A stretch of DNA of 64,000 nucleotides, taken from positions 1,438,939-1,502,938 of the forward strand of contig NZ_CP157793.1 in NCBI RefSeq assembly GCF_040110915.1. The letters run 5' to 3'. Origin of the DNA: Stappia sp. Lineage in GTDB: Bacteria; Pseudomonadota; Alphaproteobacteria; Rhizobiales; Stappiaceae. Positions 1 through 9,661 of the stretch are shown here, piece by piece. Below the pieces are notes generated by a model. The model did not search any database. It had not been told where the DNA came from and was given only the letters and a program-made list of their open reading frames with translations. Numbering within the stretch: the stretch's first letter is position 1; each line of letters opens with the position of its first letter. A program made the position numbers and the translations under genes.

Positions 1-275
1 ACGATCTCATTCCCTTCGGCATGGTGATGGGCAATCGGGCCCGGCTCAACGGGCTCAATCTCGTCGGCCTGAAGCGGCACGGCTTCTCGCGCGAGGAAAT
101 CCACGCGCTGCGCAACGCCTACAAGGCGCTGTTCGAGGATGCGACGGGCACCCTGCGCCAGCGGGCCGAAACGGTGGCCGAACGCTACGCGGATGTCGCT
201 CTGGTCCGCCGCGTCACGGATTTCATTCTGGCCGAGGCGGAGCGGCGGTTCTGCACGCCGCAGCAGGCCGGCTAG
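1..275 (+). CDS. lpxA: Acyl-[ACP]--UDP-N-acetylglucosamine O-acyltransferase, C-terminal part
   Basis: The reading frame is open from the window edge (frame of base 3) and ends with TAG at 273-275. The visible 90 residues match the C-terminal end of LpxA: the last beta-helix turn (VMGNRARLNGLNLVGLKR) followed by the helical tail (GFSREEIHALRNAYKALF). LpxA performs the first step of lipid A synthesis in the cytoplasm, moving a hydroxyacyl chain from ACP to UDP-GlcNAc. The start and the catalytic His lie outside the window. lpxI begins 4 bases after the stop, so the genes are co-transcribed. The call rests on the C-terminal fragment plus the lpxI-lpxB context. Confidence 0.93.
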   Translation, partial: DLIPFGMVMGNRARLNGLNLVGLKRHGFSREEIHALRNAYKALFEDATGTLRQRAETVAERYADVALVRRVTDFILAEAERRFCTPQQAG

Positions 276-279
276 CGCC

Positions 280-1140
280 GTGGCGGAGCCGGTCGCCATC
301 ATCTGCGGGGGCGGACGCCTTGCGGTGGAGGTCGTCGCGGCGGCCAAGGCAACGGGGCGCCGCGTGGTTGTCGTGGCGATCCGCGACGAGGCCGATCCGG
401 CGATTTCCGGGCACGAGCCCACATGGCTCGGCTGGGGCAATCTCGGCAAGCTCGCCGCGCTGCTGGAGCGCGAGAACTGTCGCGACGTCGTGATGATCGG
501 CAGCGTGACGCAGCGCCCGGAACTCGGCGACATTGTCGGCGATCTCGGGACGATGCGGCGCTTGCCGAAGATCGTGCGCTCGCTGGTTGGCGGCGGCGAC
601 GACTCCCTTCTCAAGAAGATCATCACCCTGTTCGAGGACGAGGGCTACCGCATCGTCGGGGCGCATGAGGTGGCGCCGGGGCTCCTGGCGCAGCGCGGGC
701 CCATTGTCGGCGCTGCGCCGGACGCGGGGCAGCAAGGCGATCTCGATATGGCCCTGCGCGCTGTGCGCGAACTCGGGCGGCTCGACATCGGTCAGGCCGC
801 TGTGGCCGTCCAGCGACGGGTGATCGCCGTGGAAGGCGCGGAAGGCACCGACGCCATGCTCGCGCGCTGCCGCGAGGTGCGCGCCAGCGGTCGCGTGCGG
901 GGCAAGGGCGGGGTGCTCGTCAAGAGCGCGAAGCCGGGGCAGGACCTTCGGGTCGACCTGCCGACCATCGGACCGGCGACGATCCGTGGTGCGGCGGAGG
1001 CGGGGCTTGCGGGCATCGGTATCGAGGCGGGGCGCGTGCTCGTCGCCGAACGCGGCGAGACCGAGCGGCTGGCGCGGGCGCATGGCATCGCGCTGTGGGG
1101 CGTGGACGTATCGCCGGAGGTGGCACGCGATGCCGGATGA
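280..1140 (+). CDS. lpxI: UDP-2,3-diacylglucosamine pyrophosphatase LpxI
   Basis: LpxI (DUF1009 family, 286 aa) hydrolyses UDP-2,3-diacylglucosamine to lipid X. It replaces LpxH in alphaproteobacteria. I start it at GTG 280, 4 bases after the lpxA stop, because the protein then begins MAEPVAIICGGGRLAVEV, the family's usual N-terminus. The frame stays open further upstream, but that part is only an out-of-frame reading of lpxA. The N-terminal domain contains a glycine-rich turn (ICGGGRLA) and the C-terminal domain carries the conserved KGGVLVK and DLPTIGPAT segments. It overlaps lpxB by 11 bases, which suggests translational coupling. Confidence 0.93.
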   Translation: MAEPVAIICGGGRLAVEVVAAAKATGRRVVVVAIRDEADPAISGHEPTWLGWGNLGKLAALLERENCRDVVMIGSVTQRPELGDIVGDLGTMRRLPKIVRSLVGGGDDSLLKKIITLFEDEGYRIVGAHEVAPGLLAQRGPIVGAAPDAGQQGDLDMALRAVRELGRLDIGQAAVAVQRRVIAVEGAEGTDAMLARCREVRASGRVRGKGGVLVKSAKPGQDLRVDLPTIGPATIRGAAEAGLAGIGIEAGRVLVAERGETERLARAHGIALWGVDVSPEVARDAG

Positions 1141-2326
1141 CCGCAACGGTGTGGAACGGGCGCGCAGCGTCTATATCGTCGTTGGAGAGGAATCCGGCGA
1201 CCAGCTTGGCGCCCGGCTCATGCAGGCGCTGGTCGCGCGCGCGGGCGGACCGCTCACCTTTCGCGGCGTCGGCGGAACGCGCATGGCTGAACAGGGCCTG
1301 ACATCGATCTTCCCCGTGGAGGATATCGCGGTGATGGGCCTTTCGGCGGTGCTGCAACGCCTGCCGCTGATCGTTCGGCGCGTCTATCAGACGGTGGACG
1401 ATGTGATCGCCGCCGATCCGGACGTGCTGGTCATCATCGACAGCCCCGATTTCACCCATAACGTGGCCAAGCGGGTGCGCAAGCGCGCGCCGCACATCCC
1501 CATCGTCGACTATGTGTCGCCGTCGGTGTGGGCCTGGCGCCCGGGTCGTGCCCGCAAGATGGCCGCCTATGTGGACCATCTTCTGGCGATCCTGCCCTTC
1601 GAACCGGCCGCGCACGCGCGTCTTGGCGGGCCGCCGACCAGCTACGTCGGCCATCCGCTGATCGAGCGGGCCGGCGACCTGCGCCCGGCCGCCGGCGAGC
1701 GGCGCGACCTGGCGCAAGGCGAGGCGCCGTGCCTGCTGGTGCTGCCGGGCAGTCGCCGCAGCGAAACCACGCGCCTGATGGCCGACTTCGGCGGCGCGCT
1801 CGCCCTGCTGGCCGAGGAGCACCCGGGTCTCGAGGTGGTGCTGCCGGCCGTTCCCTGGTTGCGGGATCAGATCGCGGAGCTCGCCGGCCTCTGGCCGGTC
1901 CGGCCCGAGATCGTAGTGAGCGAGGCCGACAAGCAGGCGGCCTTTCGAAAGGCGCATGCGGCGCTTGCGGCGTCCGGAACGGTGACGCTGGAACTCGCGA
2001 TCTCCGGCGTGCCCATGGCGGTCGCCTACAAGCTCGACTGGTTCTATCGCCGGATCAAGGAGATCAACCGGATCTGGCCCATCGTCACGGCGCAATCCAT
2101 GGTGCTGCCCAACATCATCCTGGACGACAAGGTCGTTCCGGAGTTTCTCGACGACGAGGCAAATCCGCGCGCGCTCGCCGACACGGTGGCGCCGCTCCTG
2201 CGGGCCAGCGAGGCGCGGCAACGCCAGGTGAGTGCCTTTGAGCGGCTGGACGATCTGATGCGGCTCGACACCGGTCGGAGCCAGGCCGGCGAGGCGGCGC
2301 GTATCGTGCTCGAGACGGCACGCTGA
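1130..2326 (+). CDS. lpxB: Lipid-A-disaccharide synthase
   Basis: LpxB (398 aa, GT19 family) condenses lipid X with UDP-diacylglucosamine to form the lipid A disaccharide at the inner face of the cytoplasmic membrane. The N-terminal motif GEESGD at residues 19-24 is the family signature. Further on are DSPDFTHNVAKR, YVSPSVWAWRPGRARKM and the LPGSRRSET loop, all typical of LpxB. ATG 1130 lies inside the end of lpxI and gives the expected length. It closes the operon and is followed by a strong bidirectional terminator. Confidence 0.96.
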   Translation: MPDDRNGVERARSVYIVVGEESGDQLGARLMQALVARAGGPLTFRGVGGTRMAEQGLTSIFPVEDIAVMGLSAVLQRLPLIVRRVYQTVDDVIAADPDVLVIIDSPDFTHNVAKRVRKRAPHIPIVDYVSPSVWAWRPGRARKMAAYVDHLLAILPFEPAAHARLGGPPTSYVGHPLIERAGDLRPAAGERRDLAQGEAPCLLVLPGSRRSETTRLMADFGGALALLAEEHPGLEVVLPAVPWLRDQIAELAGLWPVRPEIVVSEADKQAAFRKAHAALAASGTVTLELAISGVPMAVAYKLDWFYRRIKEINRIWPIVTAQSMVLPNIILDDKVVPEFLDDEANPRALADTVAPLLRASEARQRQVSAFERLDDLMRLDTGRSQAGEAARIVLETAR

Positions 2327-2389
2327 GCGCACGACCGGATTTCACAGACCTCCCGCTGATACGCGATCAAGGCGACGCGGCCAAAATGA

Positions 2390-2424
2390 AAACGGCGCCG
2401 GATTGCTCCGGCGCCGTTTCGCGT
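2390..2424. terminator. Bidirectional intrinsic terminator between lpxB and gltA
   Basis: A perfect 13-bp inverted repeat (2390-2402 and 2407-2419) with a 4-base loop sits between the converging ends of lpxB and gltA. The arms begin AAACGGCG and end CGCCGTTT, so either transcript has a T-rich tract at the stem base. Its position between two convergent genes fits a shared terminator. Confidence 0.85.
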
Positions 2425-2443
2425 TTGTACGTGGCGGTCTCGC

Positions 2444-3736
2444 TCAGCGGCGCTGTGCCAGCGGCACGTAATCGCGCTCGGCCGCGCCCGTGTAGAGCTG
2501 GCGCGGACGGCCGATCTTCTGCGACGGGTCTTCCACCATTTCCTTCCACTGGGCGATCCAGCCGACGGTGCGCGCCAGCGCGAACAACACGGTGAACATG
2601 TTGGTCGGGAAGCCGAGCGCGCGCAGCGTGATGCCGGAGTAGAAATCGATGTTCGGATAGAGCTTTTTCTCGACGAAATATTCGTCGCTCAACGCGATGC
2701 GCTCCAGCTCCATGGCGACCTCGAGCAGCGGGTCGTCCTTGAGGCCGAGCTCGCCGAGCACCTCATGCGTGGTCTTCTGCATGATGCGCGCACGCGGGTC
2801 GTAGTTCTTGTAGACCCGGTGACCGAAGCCCATCAGGCGGAAGGGATCGTTCTTGTCCTTGGCGCGGGCGATATACTCGGGAATCTTGTCGACGGTCCCG
2901 ATCTCCGCCAGCATGTTGAGCGCTGCCTCGTTGGCGCCGCCGTGCGCCGGACCCCACAGGCAGGCGATGCCGGCCGCGATGCAGGCGAAGGGATTGGCGC
3001 CCGAGGACCCGGCGAGACGCACCGTCGAGGTCGAGGCGTTCTGCTCGTGATCCGCATGCAGGATGAAGATGCGGTCCATGGCGCGCGCCAGCACCGGATT
3101 GACCTTGTACTCCTCGCAAGGCACCGCGAAGCACATGTGCAGGAAGTTCGACGCATAGTCGAGGTCGTTGCGCGGATACACGAAGGGCTGGCCGACGTGA
3201 TACTTGTAGGCCATCGCCGCGATGGTCGGCATCTTGGCGATCATGCGCAGGCTCGCGACCATGCGCTGATGCGGGTCGGAGATGTCCGTGCTGTCGTGAT
3301 AGAAGGCCGAGAGCGCGCCGACGGTGCCGACCATGATCGCCATCGGGTGGGCGTCGCGACGGAAGCCGGTGAAGAAGCGCGACATCTGCTCGTGGATCAT
3401 CGTGTGATAGGTCACACGATTGACGAAGTCGTCCTTCTGCGCCTTGGTCGGGAGTTCGCCGTAGAGCAGCAGGTAGCAGCTTTCCAGGAAGTCGCCGTGC
3501 TCGGCCAGTTGCTCGATCGGATACCCGCGATACAGCAGCGTGCCCTTGTCGCCGTCGATGTAGGTGATGCCGGATTCGCAGGAGGCGGTCGACGTGAAGC
3601 CCGGATCGTAGGTGAACGCGCCGGTCTGTCCGTAGAGCGATGCGATGTCGATCACATCCGGTCCGATCGAACCGGGACGGACAGTCAGGTCCCAGGACTC
3701 GTCGCCAATCGTAAGCTTGGCCGTCTTCTCAGTCAT
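2444..3736 (-). CDS. gltA: Citrate synthase (type I)
   Basis: Citrate synthase condenses oxaloacetate and acetyl-CoA in the first step of the TCA cycle. The protein is 430 aa from ATG 3736. All three catalytic residues are visible: H265 (GPAHGGAN), H306 (GFGHRVY) and D363 (NIDFYSG), close to E. coli H264/H305/D362. This is the long, Gram-negative hexameric type. The frame extends 45 codons further upstream, but [12 protein letters not shown] is the family N-terminus and a G-rich stretch precedes that ATG. The gene is monocistronic, convergent with lpxB and upstream-adjacent to gltX on the same strand. Confidence 0.97.
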   Translation of the reverse strand: MTEKTAKLTIGDESWDLTVRPGSIGPDVIDIASLYGQTGAFTYDPGFTSTASCESGITYIDGDKGTLLYRGYPIEQLAEHGDFLESCYLLLYGELPTKAQKDDFVNRVTYHTMIHEQMSRFFTGFRRDAHPMAIMVGTVGALSAFYHDSTDISDPHQRMVASLRMIAKMPTIAAMAYKYHVGQPFVYPRNDLDYASNFLHMCFAVPCEEYKVNPVLARAMDRIFILHADHEQNASTSTVRLAGSSGANPFACIAAGIACLWGPAHGGANEAALNMLAEIGTVDKIPEYIARAKDKNDPFRLMGFGHRVYKNYDPRARIMQKTTHEVLGELGLKDDPLLEVAMELERIALSDEYFVEKKLYPNIDFYSGITLRALGFPTNMFTVLFALARTVGWIAQWKEMVEDPSQKIGRPRQLYTGAAERDYVPLAQRR

Positions 3737-3954
3737 GCAGGCTACCCCCATGGTAAGACAGGCGCCCGGTCGGCGGTGTGGCGTCCCGAAAAAGGCGGGG
3801 GCTGACCGGCCGCGCGGGCGGGAGGAAAGGTCGCACGTTGGGTATCCCATTTGCCGGGCCCCCGCAAGCATGCGCCCCTAACGCTTTCGTCACACGATAG
3901 ACGGCGGTTCGCCGGTGCCGCTGCGGCATATCGACCGGGCGCCGCCCGACCGGC

Positions 3955-5385
3955 TCACCCCTGTGCCTGATCGGCGATCCGCGCCAGCGATTCCGCCTGG
4001 CCGAGCACCTCCAGAACGTCGAAAATGCCGGGCGAGGTTCCGCGTCCGGTGAGCGCGGCGCGCAGCGGCTGCGCGACCTTGCCGAGCTTCAGGTCGGCCT
4101 CCTCGGCATGGGCGCGGACTGCCTGTTCCGTGGTCTCCGCGGTCCAGCTTTCGAGCGCAGCGAGCTTGTCATGCACGCCGGCAAGCGCTGCGCGCGCGCC
4201 CTCGGCCTCGAGCAGCTTGACCGCCTTTTCGTCCAGATCGAGCGGGCGCTCGACCCAGAGATAGCGCGCGCTTTCAACGAGTTCGACGAGTGTCTTCGCG
4301 CGCTCCTTGAGGCCGGGCAGGGCGGCCTTGAACATCGCCTTATGGCTGGGATCGGCGAGCCAGGCGGCGACGGCATCGCCGCCCTCGGCATGCGGCAGGA
4401 AGGCGGCGAGATCGCGCATCAGCGCCGCCTCGTCCTCGCTGCGCATGTAGTGGCCGTTGAGGTTCAGCAGTTTCTGAAGGTCGAAGCGCGCCGGCGACTT
4501 GCCGATGGCCTCGAGCCCGAACCACTCGATCAGCTGGTCGGTGGAGAAGACCTCCTCGTCGCCGTGGCTCCAGCCGAGGCGGGCGAGATAGTTGCGCATG
4601 GCCGCCGGCAGGTAGCCCATGGCGCGATAGGCTTCCGCGCCGAGCGCGCCGTGACGCTTCGACAGTTTCGCCCCGTCGGGCCCGTGAATGAGCGGGATAT
4701 GCGCCATCACGGGCACCTCCCAGCCGAGCGCCCGATAGATCAGCGTCTGGCGGGCGGCGTTGGTCAGATGGTCGTCGCCACGCACGATGTGGGTGACGCC
4801 CATGTCGTGATCGTCGACGACCACGGCGAGCATGTAGGTCGGCGAGCCGTCCGAGCGCAGCAGCACGAGGTCGTCGAGATCCTTGTTGGGAAACACCACA
4901 CGTCCCTGCACCTGGTCGTCGACCACGGTTTCCCCGTCGAGCGGTGCCTTGAGGCGCACCACCGGCTTCACGCCGGCCGGGGCCTCGGACGGATCGCGGT
5001 CGCGCCAGCGCCCGTCGTAGCGCGGCGGGCGGCCTTCCGCGCGCGCCGTTTCGCGCATTTCGGCCAGTTCTTCCTGGCTTGCATAACAGTAATAGGCCTT
5101 GCCGGCGGCGATCAGCTGATCGGCGGCTTCACGATGCCGGTCGGCGCGGGCGAACTGCGAGATCGGCTCGCCGTCCCAGTCGAGGCCGAGCCAGGACAGG
5201 CCGTCGAGGATCGCGTCGATGGCGGCCTGCGTGGAGCGCTCGCGGTCGGTGTCCTCGATGCGCAGCAGCATCTTGCCGCCGTGATGGCGGGCATACAGCC
5301 AGTTGAACAGCGCGGTGCGCGCGCCGCCGATGTGCAGGAAACCGGTGGGCGAAGGGGCGAAACGCGTGACGACGGGAGCGCTCAT
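3955..5385 (-). CDS. gltX: Glutamate--tRNA ligase
   Basis: A class I aminoacyl-tRNA synthetase (476 aa) that charges tRNA-Glu. The HIGH-type motif is FLHIGG at residues 16-21 and the KMSKS-type motif is KLSKRH at residues 240-245. The C-terminal anticodon-binding domain ends near [18 protein letters not shown]. The start at ATG 5385 ([15 protein letters not shown]) places the HIGH motif at the normal distance; the 40 upstream in-frame codons look non-coding. Rhizobiales often carry two GltX paralogs, and whether this is GltX1 or GltX2 cannot be decided here. It diverges from comEC. Confidence 0.95.
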   Translation of the reverse strand: MSAPVVTRFAPSPTGFLHIGGARTALFNWLYARHHGGKMLLRIEDTDRERSTQAAIDAILDGLSWLGLDWDGEPISQFARADRHREAADQLIAAGKAYYCYASQEELAEMRETARAEGRPPRYDGRWRDRDPSEAPAGVKPVVRLKAPLDGETVVDDQVQGRVVFPNKDLDDLVLLRSDGSPTYMLAVVVDDHDMGVTHIVRGDDHLTNAARQTLIYRALGWEVPVMAHIPLIHGPDGAKLSKRHGALGAEAYRAMGYLPAAMRNYLARLGWSHGDEEVFSTDQLIEWFGLEAIGKSPARFDLQKLLNLNGHYMRSEDEAALMRDLAAFLPHAEGGDAVAAWLADPSHKAMFKAALPGLKERAKTLVELVESARYLWVERPLDLDEKAVKLLEAEGARAALAGVHDKLAALESWTAETTEQAVRAHAEEADLKLGKVAQPLRAALTGRGTSPGIFDVLEVLGQAESLARIADQAQG

Positions 5386-5469
5386 GAACGGGCCTCGAAG
5401 GTAGCTGGCGGAAGGGCCGGACAACGACAAGCGGTGTGCCGCGCGGCACGAATGCGCAACCGTTCGGCG

Positions 5470-5490
5470 CATGCGCGCCTTGCGCGCATG
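5470..5490. repeat. Perfect inverted repeat in the gltX/comEC divergent spacer
   Basis: The 9-bp arms CATGCGCGC and GCGCGCATG are separated by three bases. The repeat lies 85 bases upstream of the gltX start and 151 bases upstream of comEC, in the region where both promoters should lie. It could be an operator or a simple hairpin. No T-run follows it on either strand. Confidence 0.5.
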
Positions 5491-5581
5491 TCGGTTGCAA
5501 TGCACCCTGTCTGTCCGGCGCGCGATCGGCGTTCATGTAGCACAGGCGCGCGCCCGGGCCAAAGCTGGAACGCGCTGCGCG

Positions 5582-5605
5582 CCGGCGCTTTCCGCGCCGG
5601 TTTTT
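5582..5605 (+). terminator. Terminator-like hairpin in the comEC leader
   Basis: The arms CCGGCGC (5582-5588) and GCGCCGG (5594-5600) are separated by 5 bases and followed directly by five T residues. This is a textbook intrinsic terminator on the plus strand, 36 bases before the comEC ATG. No plus-strand gene lies upstream for it to end, so it may attenuate comEC or end a short untranslated RNA. Confidence 0.55.
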
Positions 5606-5640
5606 CGCGGCAACACACCAGGGACGAGACGCGAGGGGCG

Positions 5641-8502
5641 ATGGGAGCGGGCCGGTCTGTCGATCCGGAGGAGCGGGGCGGGCCAGACGGCGATGCCGGC
5701 GCGCAGGTCGACACGGCGCGCGATCCGCGCCCGCGCGGACCTCCGCGAGGGGTCGCGCATCCGCTTGCGGCCTTCTTTCGGCGCCGGGCGCGGGAGCGCG
5801 ATGCGGCGGCGGATGCCGATGCGGACGAGGGGGCTGGTGGTCGATTTCGCCGAGCGGTCGAGGCGGAGCTTGCCTATGGGCGCGGGCTCGTCTGGGCTGT
5901 CGTCGCCTTCGTGTTCGGCATTGCGCTCTATTTCGCCCTGCCGGCGGAGCCGAGTCCGATTGCGCTGACGCTTCTGGCCGCTGTGCTGTGGGCAGCGGCC
6001 CTGCGCCGGCGACGGGCCGGTCTGGCAAGCGCTCTGGCCCTCGGGGCCGCGATGCTCGCGACCGGCGCGGCCTGTGCCAGCCTGCGCACGGCGCTGGTGA
6101 GTGCCCCGGTTCTGCAACACGCCCGCAGCGCAGAGGTGGCCGGCTTCGTCGAGGCGGTCGAGGGCCGCGACAGCGGCTATCGCCTGCGTCTCAGCGTCGT
6201 CGAGATCGACCGCCTGCCGGCGGCGCTCACCCCGGTGCGGGTGCGCCTCGCCGTGCGCGGCGATGATCCGGCGCCGCGCGTCGGGGAGGCGGTGCGTGTG
6301 CGCGCCCGGCTGATGCCGCCGCCGCGCGCGGTCATGCCCGGCGGCTACGATTTTTCCATGCGTGCCTTCTTCGACCGGCTGGGGGCGACGGGCTTCGCCT
6401 TCGGCGCGCCGGAGCCCGCCGAACTCGGGCCGCCGCCCGTGAGCCTGGCGATGCTGGCCGCAATCGCACAGCTGCGCGGCGCGATCGCGCAGCGGGTGTT
6501 CGACAGTCTTGGCTCCGGGGCGGCGGGCGGGCTTGCCGTGGCACTCATCGTGGGCGACCGCACGGCGATCCCGGACGAGGTGACCGAAGCGCTGCGCACC
6601 GCCGGCCTGGCGCATATTCTTGCGATTTCCGGTCTGCACATGGCACTGTTTTCCGGGGCGGTCTTTCTCGTTCTCAGGGCCGGTCTCGCGCTGTCGCCGC
6701 GTCTGGCGTTGGCGCATCGGATCGACCTCTGGGCGGCCGGTGGAGCGCTTGCCGCCGCGACCTTCTATCTCGCGATCTCCGGCGGGGCGATCGCCACGCA
6801 GCGCGCCTATGTGATGATCGCGCTCATGCTGGTCGCCCGGCTGCTGGGGCGGCGGGCGCTCTCCCTGCGCAATGTGGCGCTGGCGGCCCTGCTGATCCTC
6901 CTCGTCACGCCGGAGGCATTGCGCGAACCCGGATTCCAGATGTCGTTCGCGGCCGTGGTCGCGCTGATCGCGTCCTATGAGGAACTGCTGCGGCGCAAGG
7001 CGGCGCGGCCGCCGAAGGAGCGGGTCGAGCATGGGATTGCGGTGCGGGGCGTGCTCTTCTCGGGCAAGTGGCTCGGCGGCATTCTGCTGACCTCGCTGAT
7101 CGCGGGCGCGGCGACCGGGATCATCGGCGCGCATCACTTCCACCGGATCGCGCCGCTCGGACCGCTGATCAATCTGATCGCGATGCCGGTGGTGAGCCTC
7201 GCGATCATGCCCATGGCCGTGCTGGCGCTGGCGTTGATGCCCTTCGGGCTCGAGACGGCGCCGCTCACCCTGATGGGCGCGGCCCTCGATCGGGTCGTCG
7301 CGGTGTCCCACTGGGCGCACGCGCAAACGCCAGGCGGCGGGGTGCTCGGCGCGCCCTCGCAACTCGCGACGCTTCTGGCCGTCGTGGCGGCGGGCGGGCT
7401 CCTGTGCCTCGCGCCGCGCGGATACCGACGGCTGTGCGTCGTGCCGCTTGGTTTGGCGGCGGCGGCTCAGGCGCTGCATGTGCGCCCCGACGTGCTGATT
7501 TCCGACAGCGGGCGCGTTGTCGCCGTGCGCGACGAAACCGGCGCGCTCACCGTGAGCGGCCGCCCGGGCAGCTTTCTGAGCGAGATGTGGCTGCGCGCCG
7601 ACGGGGTCGACGGCGAGAGCCTGCGCGACCGCGGCATGTCGGCGCGCACGCGCCGCTGCGACGACACGGCCTGCGTGATCCTCGCCTACCCAAGCGACGG
7701 CGCGGGTCAAATTCCGGGGGGCGGCGACGGCGGGCGGGCCGGTGACACCGCAGACGGCGGCGCAGACGACGACACCCCGCCGCATGCCCGGCGCCCGCGC
7801 GAGACCGTGCGGCCGCTGGTGATCTCGCTGGTGCGCGAGGCCTCCGCCTTCGCGGAGGATTGCCGGCGGGCCGACATCATCGTCAGCGAACTGCGGGCAC
7901 CCGCGAACTGCGCCGCGCGCGCGGTGTTCGACGCGACCCGGCTCGCGCGCACGGGCACCGTTGCCCTCTACCTCGGGCCACCCGAGCCGGCGGCTGAGAC
8001 ATTGCGCGCGGGCGGTTCCGACATCGGCGCGTCGCATCCTTCGTTTCCCTCGAATGAGGCGGACACATTGCCGGCTCGGCAGCCCGAGCGTCCGGGCGCC
8101 GAGATCGCTCCGCCCGGGGAGCGGATCGGTCTTTCCCCGGCGGTTCGCGACGAAGGAATCCTCATGACGGTCGCCGAGACACAGCCGGAGACGCCCAAGG
8201 GAGAGTTGGCCGATGGAGAGCCACTGGACGGAGAAGTTCCTGAGAGAGGAGGGGCCGCGCGAATACTGGTTGAGCGAAAGCCGGATGAGGGAGACGCGGC
8301 CTTAGAAAGGCGAAACGCCACCGAGGTGGCTGTCGGCGCAAACGCTGGCACAGCGCATGCCTCCCGCGCGCCGCCGGTCTCCGATCCGCCGCCCACGACG
8401 GAAGAGCGTGCACCGGCGCCCGGCGTCCCGACGATCCGCGTGCGCCCGAGCTACGCCGGCTGGCGCCCCTGGCGTTCTGTGCCGCGCACGGAGTTCAGGT
8501 AA
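5641..8502 (+). CDS. comEC: ComEC/Rec2-type DNA-uptake membrane channel
   Basis: An inner-membrane competence protein of 953 aa. An N-terminal hydrophobic pair and an OB-like DUF4131 region (HARSAEVAGFVEAVEG onward) are followed by the competence domain with its hallmark HILAISGLHMALFSG and about eight further membrane segments. After the last segment comes a metallo-beta-lactamase-like region (RPDVLISDSGRVVAVRDE), but no HxHxDH zinc motif is visible. It is followed by a long Pro/Glu/Ala-rich tail (8000-8502) with no domain I recognise. ATG 5641 is preceded by GCGAGGGGCG. In many alphaproteobacteria the physiological role is untested, so DNA import is inferred from the family. Confidence 0.9.
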   Translation: MGAGRSVDPEERGGPDGDAGAQVDTARDPRPRGPPRGVAHPLAAFFRRRARERDAAADADADEGAGGRFRRAVEAELAYGRGLVWAVVAFVFGIALYFALPAEPSPIALTLLAAVLWAAALRRRRAGLASALALGAAMLATGAACASLRTALVSAPVLQHARSAEVAGFVEAVEGRDSGYRLRLSVVEIDRLPAALTPVRVRLAVRGDDPAPRVGEAVRVRARLMPPPRAVMPGGYDFSMRAFFDRLGATGFAFGAPEPAELGPPPVSLAMLAAIAQLRGAIAQRVFDSLGSGAAGGLAVALIVGDRTAIPDEVTEALRTAGLAHILAISGLHMALFSGAVFLVLRAGLALSPRLALAHRIDLWAAGGALAAATFYLAISGGAIATQRAYVMIALMLVARLLGRRALSLRNVALAALLILLVTPEALREPGFQMSFAAVVALIASYEELLRRKAARPPKERVEHGIAVRGVLFSGKWLGGILLTSLIAGAATGIIGAHHFHRIAPLGPLINLIAMPVVSLAIMPMAVLALALMPFGLETAPLTLMGAALDRVVAVSHWAHAQTPGGGVLGAPSQLATLLAVVAAGGLLCLAPRGYRRLCVVPLGLAAAAQALHVRPDVLISDSGRVVAVRDETGALTVSGRPGSFLSEMWLRADGVDGESLRDRGMSARTRRCDDTACVILAYPSDGAGQIPGGGDGGRAGDTADGGADDDTPPHARRPRETVRPLVISLVREASAFAEDCRRADIIVSELRAPANCAARAVFDATRLARTGTVALYLGPPEPAAETLRAGGSDIGASHPSFPSNEADTLPARQPERPGAEIAPPGERIGLSPAVRDEGILMTVAETQPETPKGELADGEPLDGEVPERGGAARILVERKPDEGDAALERRNATEVAVGANAGTAHASRAPPVSDPPPTTEERAPAPGVPTIRVRPSYAGWRPWRSVPRTEFR

Positions 8503-8527
8503 CCGGGCTAAGGTATCCGACCCCAAA

Positions 8528-8611
8528 CACCCCAACCCAGGCACCCCAACCCAGCCACTCGAACTCAGCCACTCGACCGCAGGAACCCTGGCGCAGGCAC
8601 CCGGGCTCAAG
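8528..8611. repeat. Degenerate 14-bp tandem repeat (six units)
   Basis: Six consecutive 14-base units follow the comEC stop by 25 bases, starting at 8528, 8542, 8556, 8570, 8584 and 8598. Units 1 and 2 differ at one base (CACCCCAACCCAG plus G or C). Units 3 and 4 read CACTCGAACTCAGC and CACTCGACCGCAGG. Units 5 and 6 are more diverged but keep the period. The block is C-rich on the plus strand and lies in a convergent spacer. A 14-base period cannot preserve a reading frame. Confidence 0.65.
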
Positions 8612-8681
8612 TCGCCGGCCCGTGCAGGGACGCCGCACATCAGCCCCGCTTCACCGGCCCGGGCAGACATGTTCTGACGTC

Positions 8682-8706
8682 CCTCGGTCGCCGGACCCGA
8701 CCGAGG
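8682..8706. terminator. Hairpin between convergent comEC and lexA
   Basis: The 9-bp arms CCTCGGTCG (8682-8690) and CGACCGAGG (8698-8706) enclose a 7-base loop, 39 bases past the lexA stop on the lexA-distal side. No T-run accompanies it, so termination is likely only because of position. Confidence 0.4.
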
Positions 8707-8744
8707 CGGCGTTCGGGTCGGGCCGCACCCTGTCGCAGTGACCC

Positions 8745-9461
8745 TCAGTAGCGGCGGAACAGGGACACCAGCTTGCCCTGGATGCGCACGCGACCGGGCC
8801 CGAAGATCCGCGTTTCATAGGCCGGATTGGCCGCTTCGAGCGCGATGGAGGCGCCCTTCTTGCGCAACCGCTTCAGCGTGGCTTCCTCGTCGTCGATCAG
8901 GGCGACGACGATTTCGCCGCTCTCGGCGCTGTCCGACTTGCGGATCACCACCGTGTCGCCGTCGAGAATGCCGGCGTCGATCATCGAATCGCCACGCACT
9001 TCGAGCGCGTAATGTTCTCCGCTGCTCAGGAGGTCCGCCGGCATGCTCACCGTGTGGCTGTGCGACTGGATCGCCTCGATCGGAACACCGGCCGCGATTC
9101 GCCCCATCACGGGGATGGACACGGTCTCTCCCTGCGGCTCGGGCGGCGGGGCCGACGGGGACGGCGCCTCCGCCTTGCCGCGCGAGCCCTCGATGACGGA
9201 GGGAGAGAACCCCTGACCGCGCGGCGCGGCAAGACCGGGCGCGACGGACTCGGGCAGCTTGACGATCTCCAGCGCGCGCGCCCGGTTCGGCAGGCGGCGG
9301 ATGAAGCCGCGTTCCTCCAGCGCCGTGATCAGGCGGTGGATGCCCGACTTGGACTTCAGGTCCAGCGCGTCCTTCATCTCGTCGAAGGAGGGCGGAACGC
9401 CGGTTTCCTTCAGCCGCTCGTGGATGAAAAGGAGCAATTCGTGTTGCTTGCGCGTCAGCAT
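8745..9461 (-). CDS. lexA: LexA repressor (SOS regulator)
   Basis: A 238-aa SOS repressor. The N-terminal winged helix ([36 protein letters not shown]) binds DNA. A long Pro/Ser linker (about 95-112) follows, then the S24 autopeptidase domain. The self-cleavage site is A124-G125 (RIAAGVP); the catalytic dyad is S159 (GDSM) and K197 (ATLKRL). The start at ATG 9461 gives the canonical N-terminus although the frame stays open to a TTG at 9650. It is autoregulated through the LexA box at 9671-9685. The 3' end converges with comEC. Confidence 0.97.
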   Translation of the reverse strand: MLTRKQHELLLFIHERLKETGVPPSFDEMKDALDLKSKSGIHRLITALEERGFIRRLPNRARALEIVKLPESVAPGLAAPRGQGFSPSVIEGSRGKAEAPSPSAPPPEPQGETVSIPVMGRIAAGVPIEAIQSHSHTVSMPADLLSSGEHYALEVRGDSMIDAGILDGDTVVIRKSDSAESGEIVVALIDDEEATLKRLRKKGASIALEAANPAYETRIFGPGRVRIQGKLVSLFRRY

Positions 9462-9661
9462 CCGCCGGGGTCCCCACTCGCCATCTCGCCGAAAACGGCC
9501 CTCTCGACACAAACTGTCAAGGCGGCACCGCACACCGGCCGTCGTCCAGACGTCATCCGGCCCTTTGTGTCGCAGGCAGGCCGGGCCCGGGTCCAAGTGC
9601 CCCGGCTTGCGCTCCGGCCCGAAACGCCCTCGACTCGAGGCTACGGACAAATCATGAACAT

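Noticed and set aside
139..279. N-terminal extension of lpxI into lpxA
   Set aside because: The added residues are an Arg/Ser/Trp-rich out-of-frame reading of lpxA, and the GTG at 280 gives the family N-terminus.
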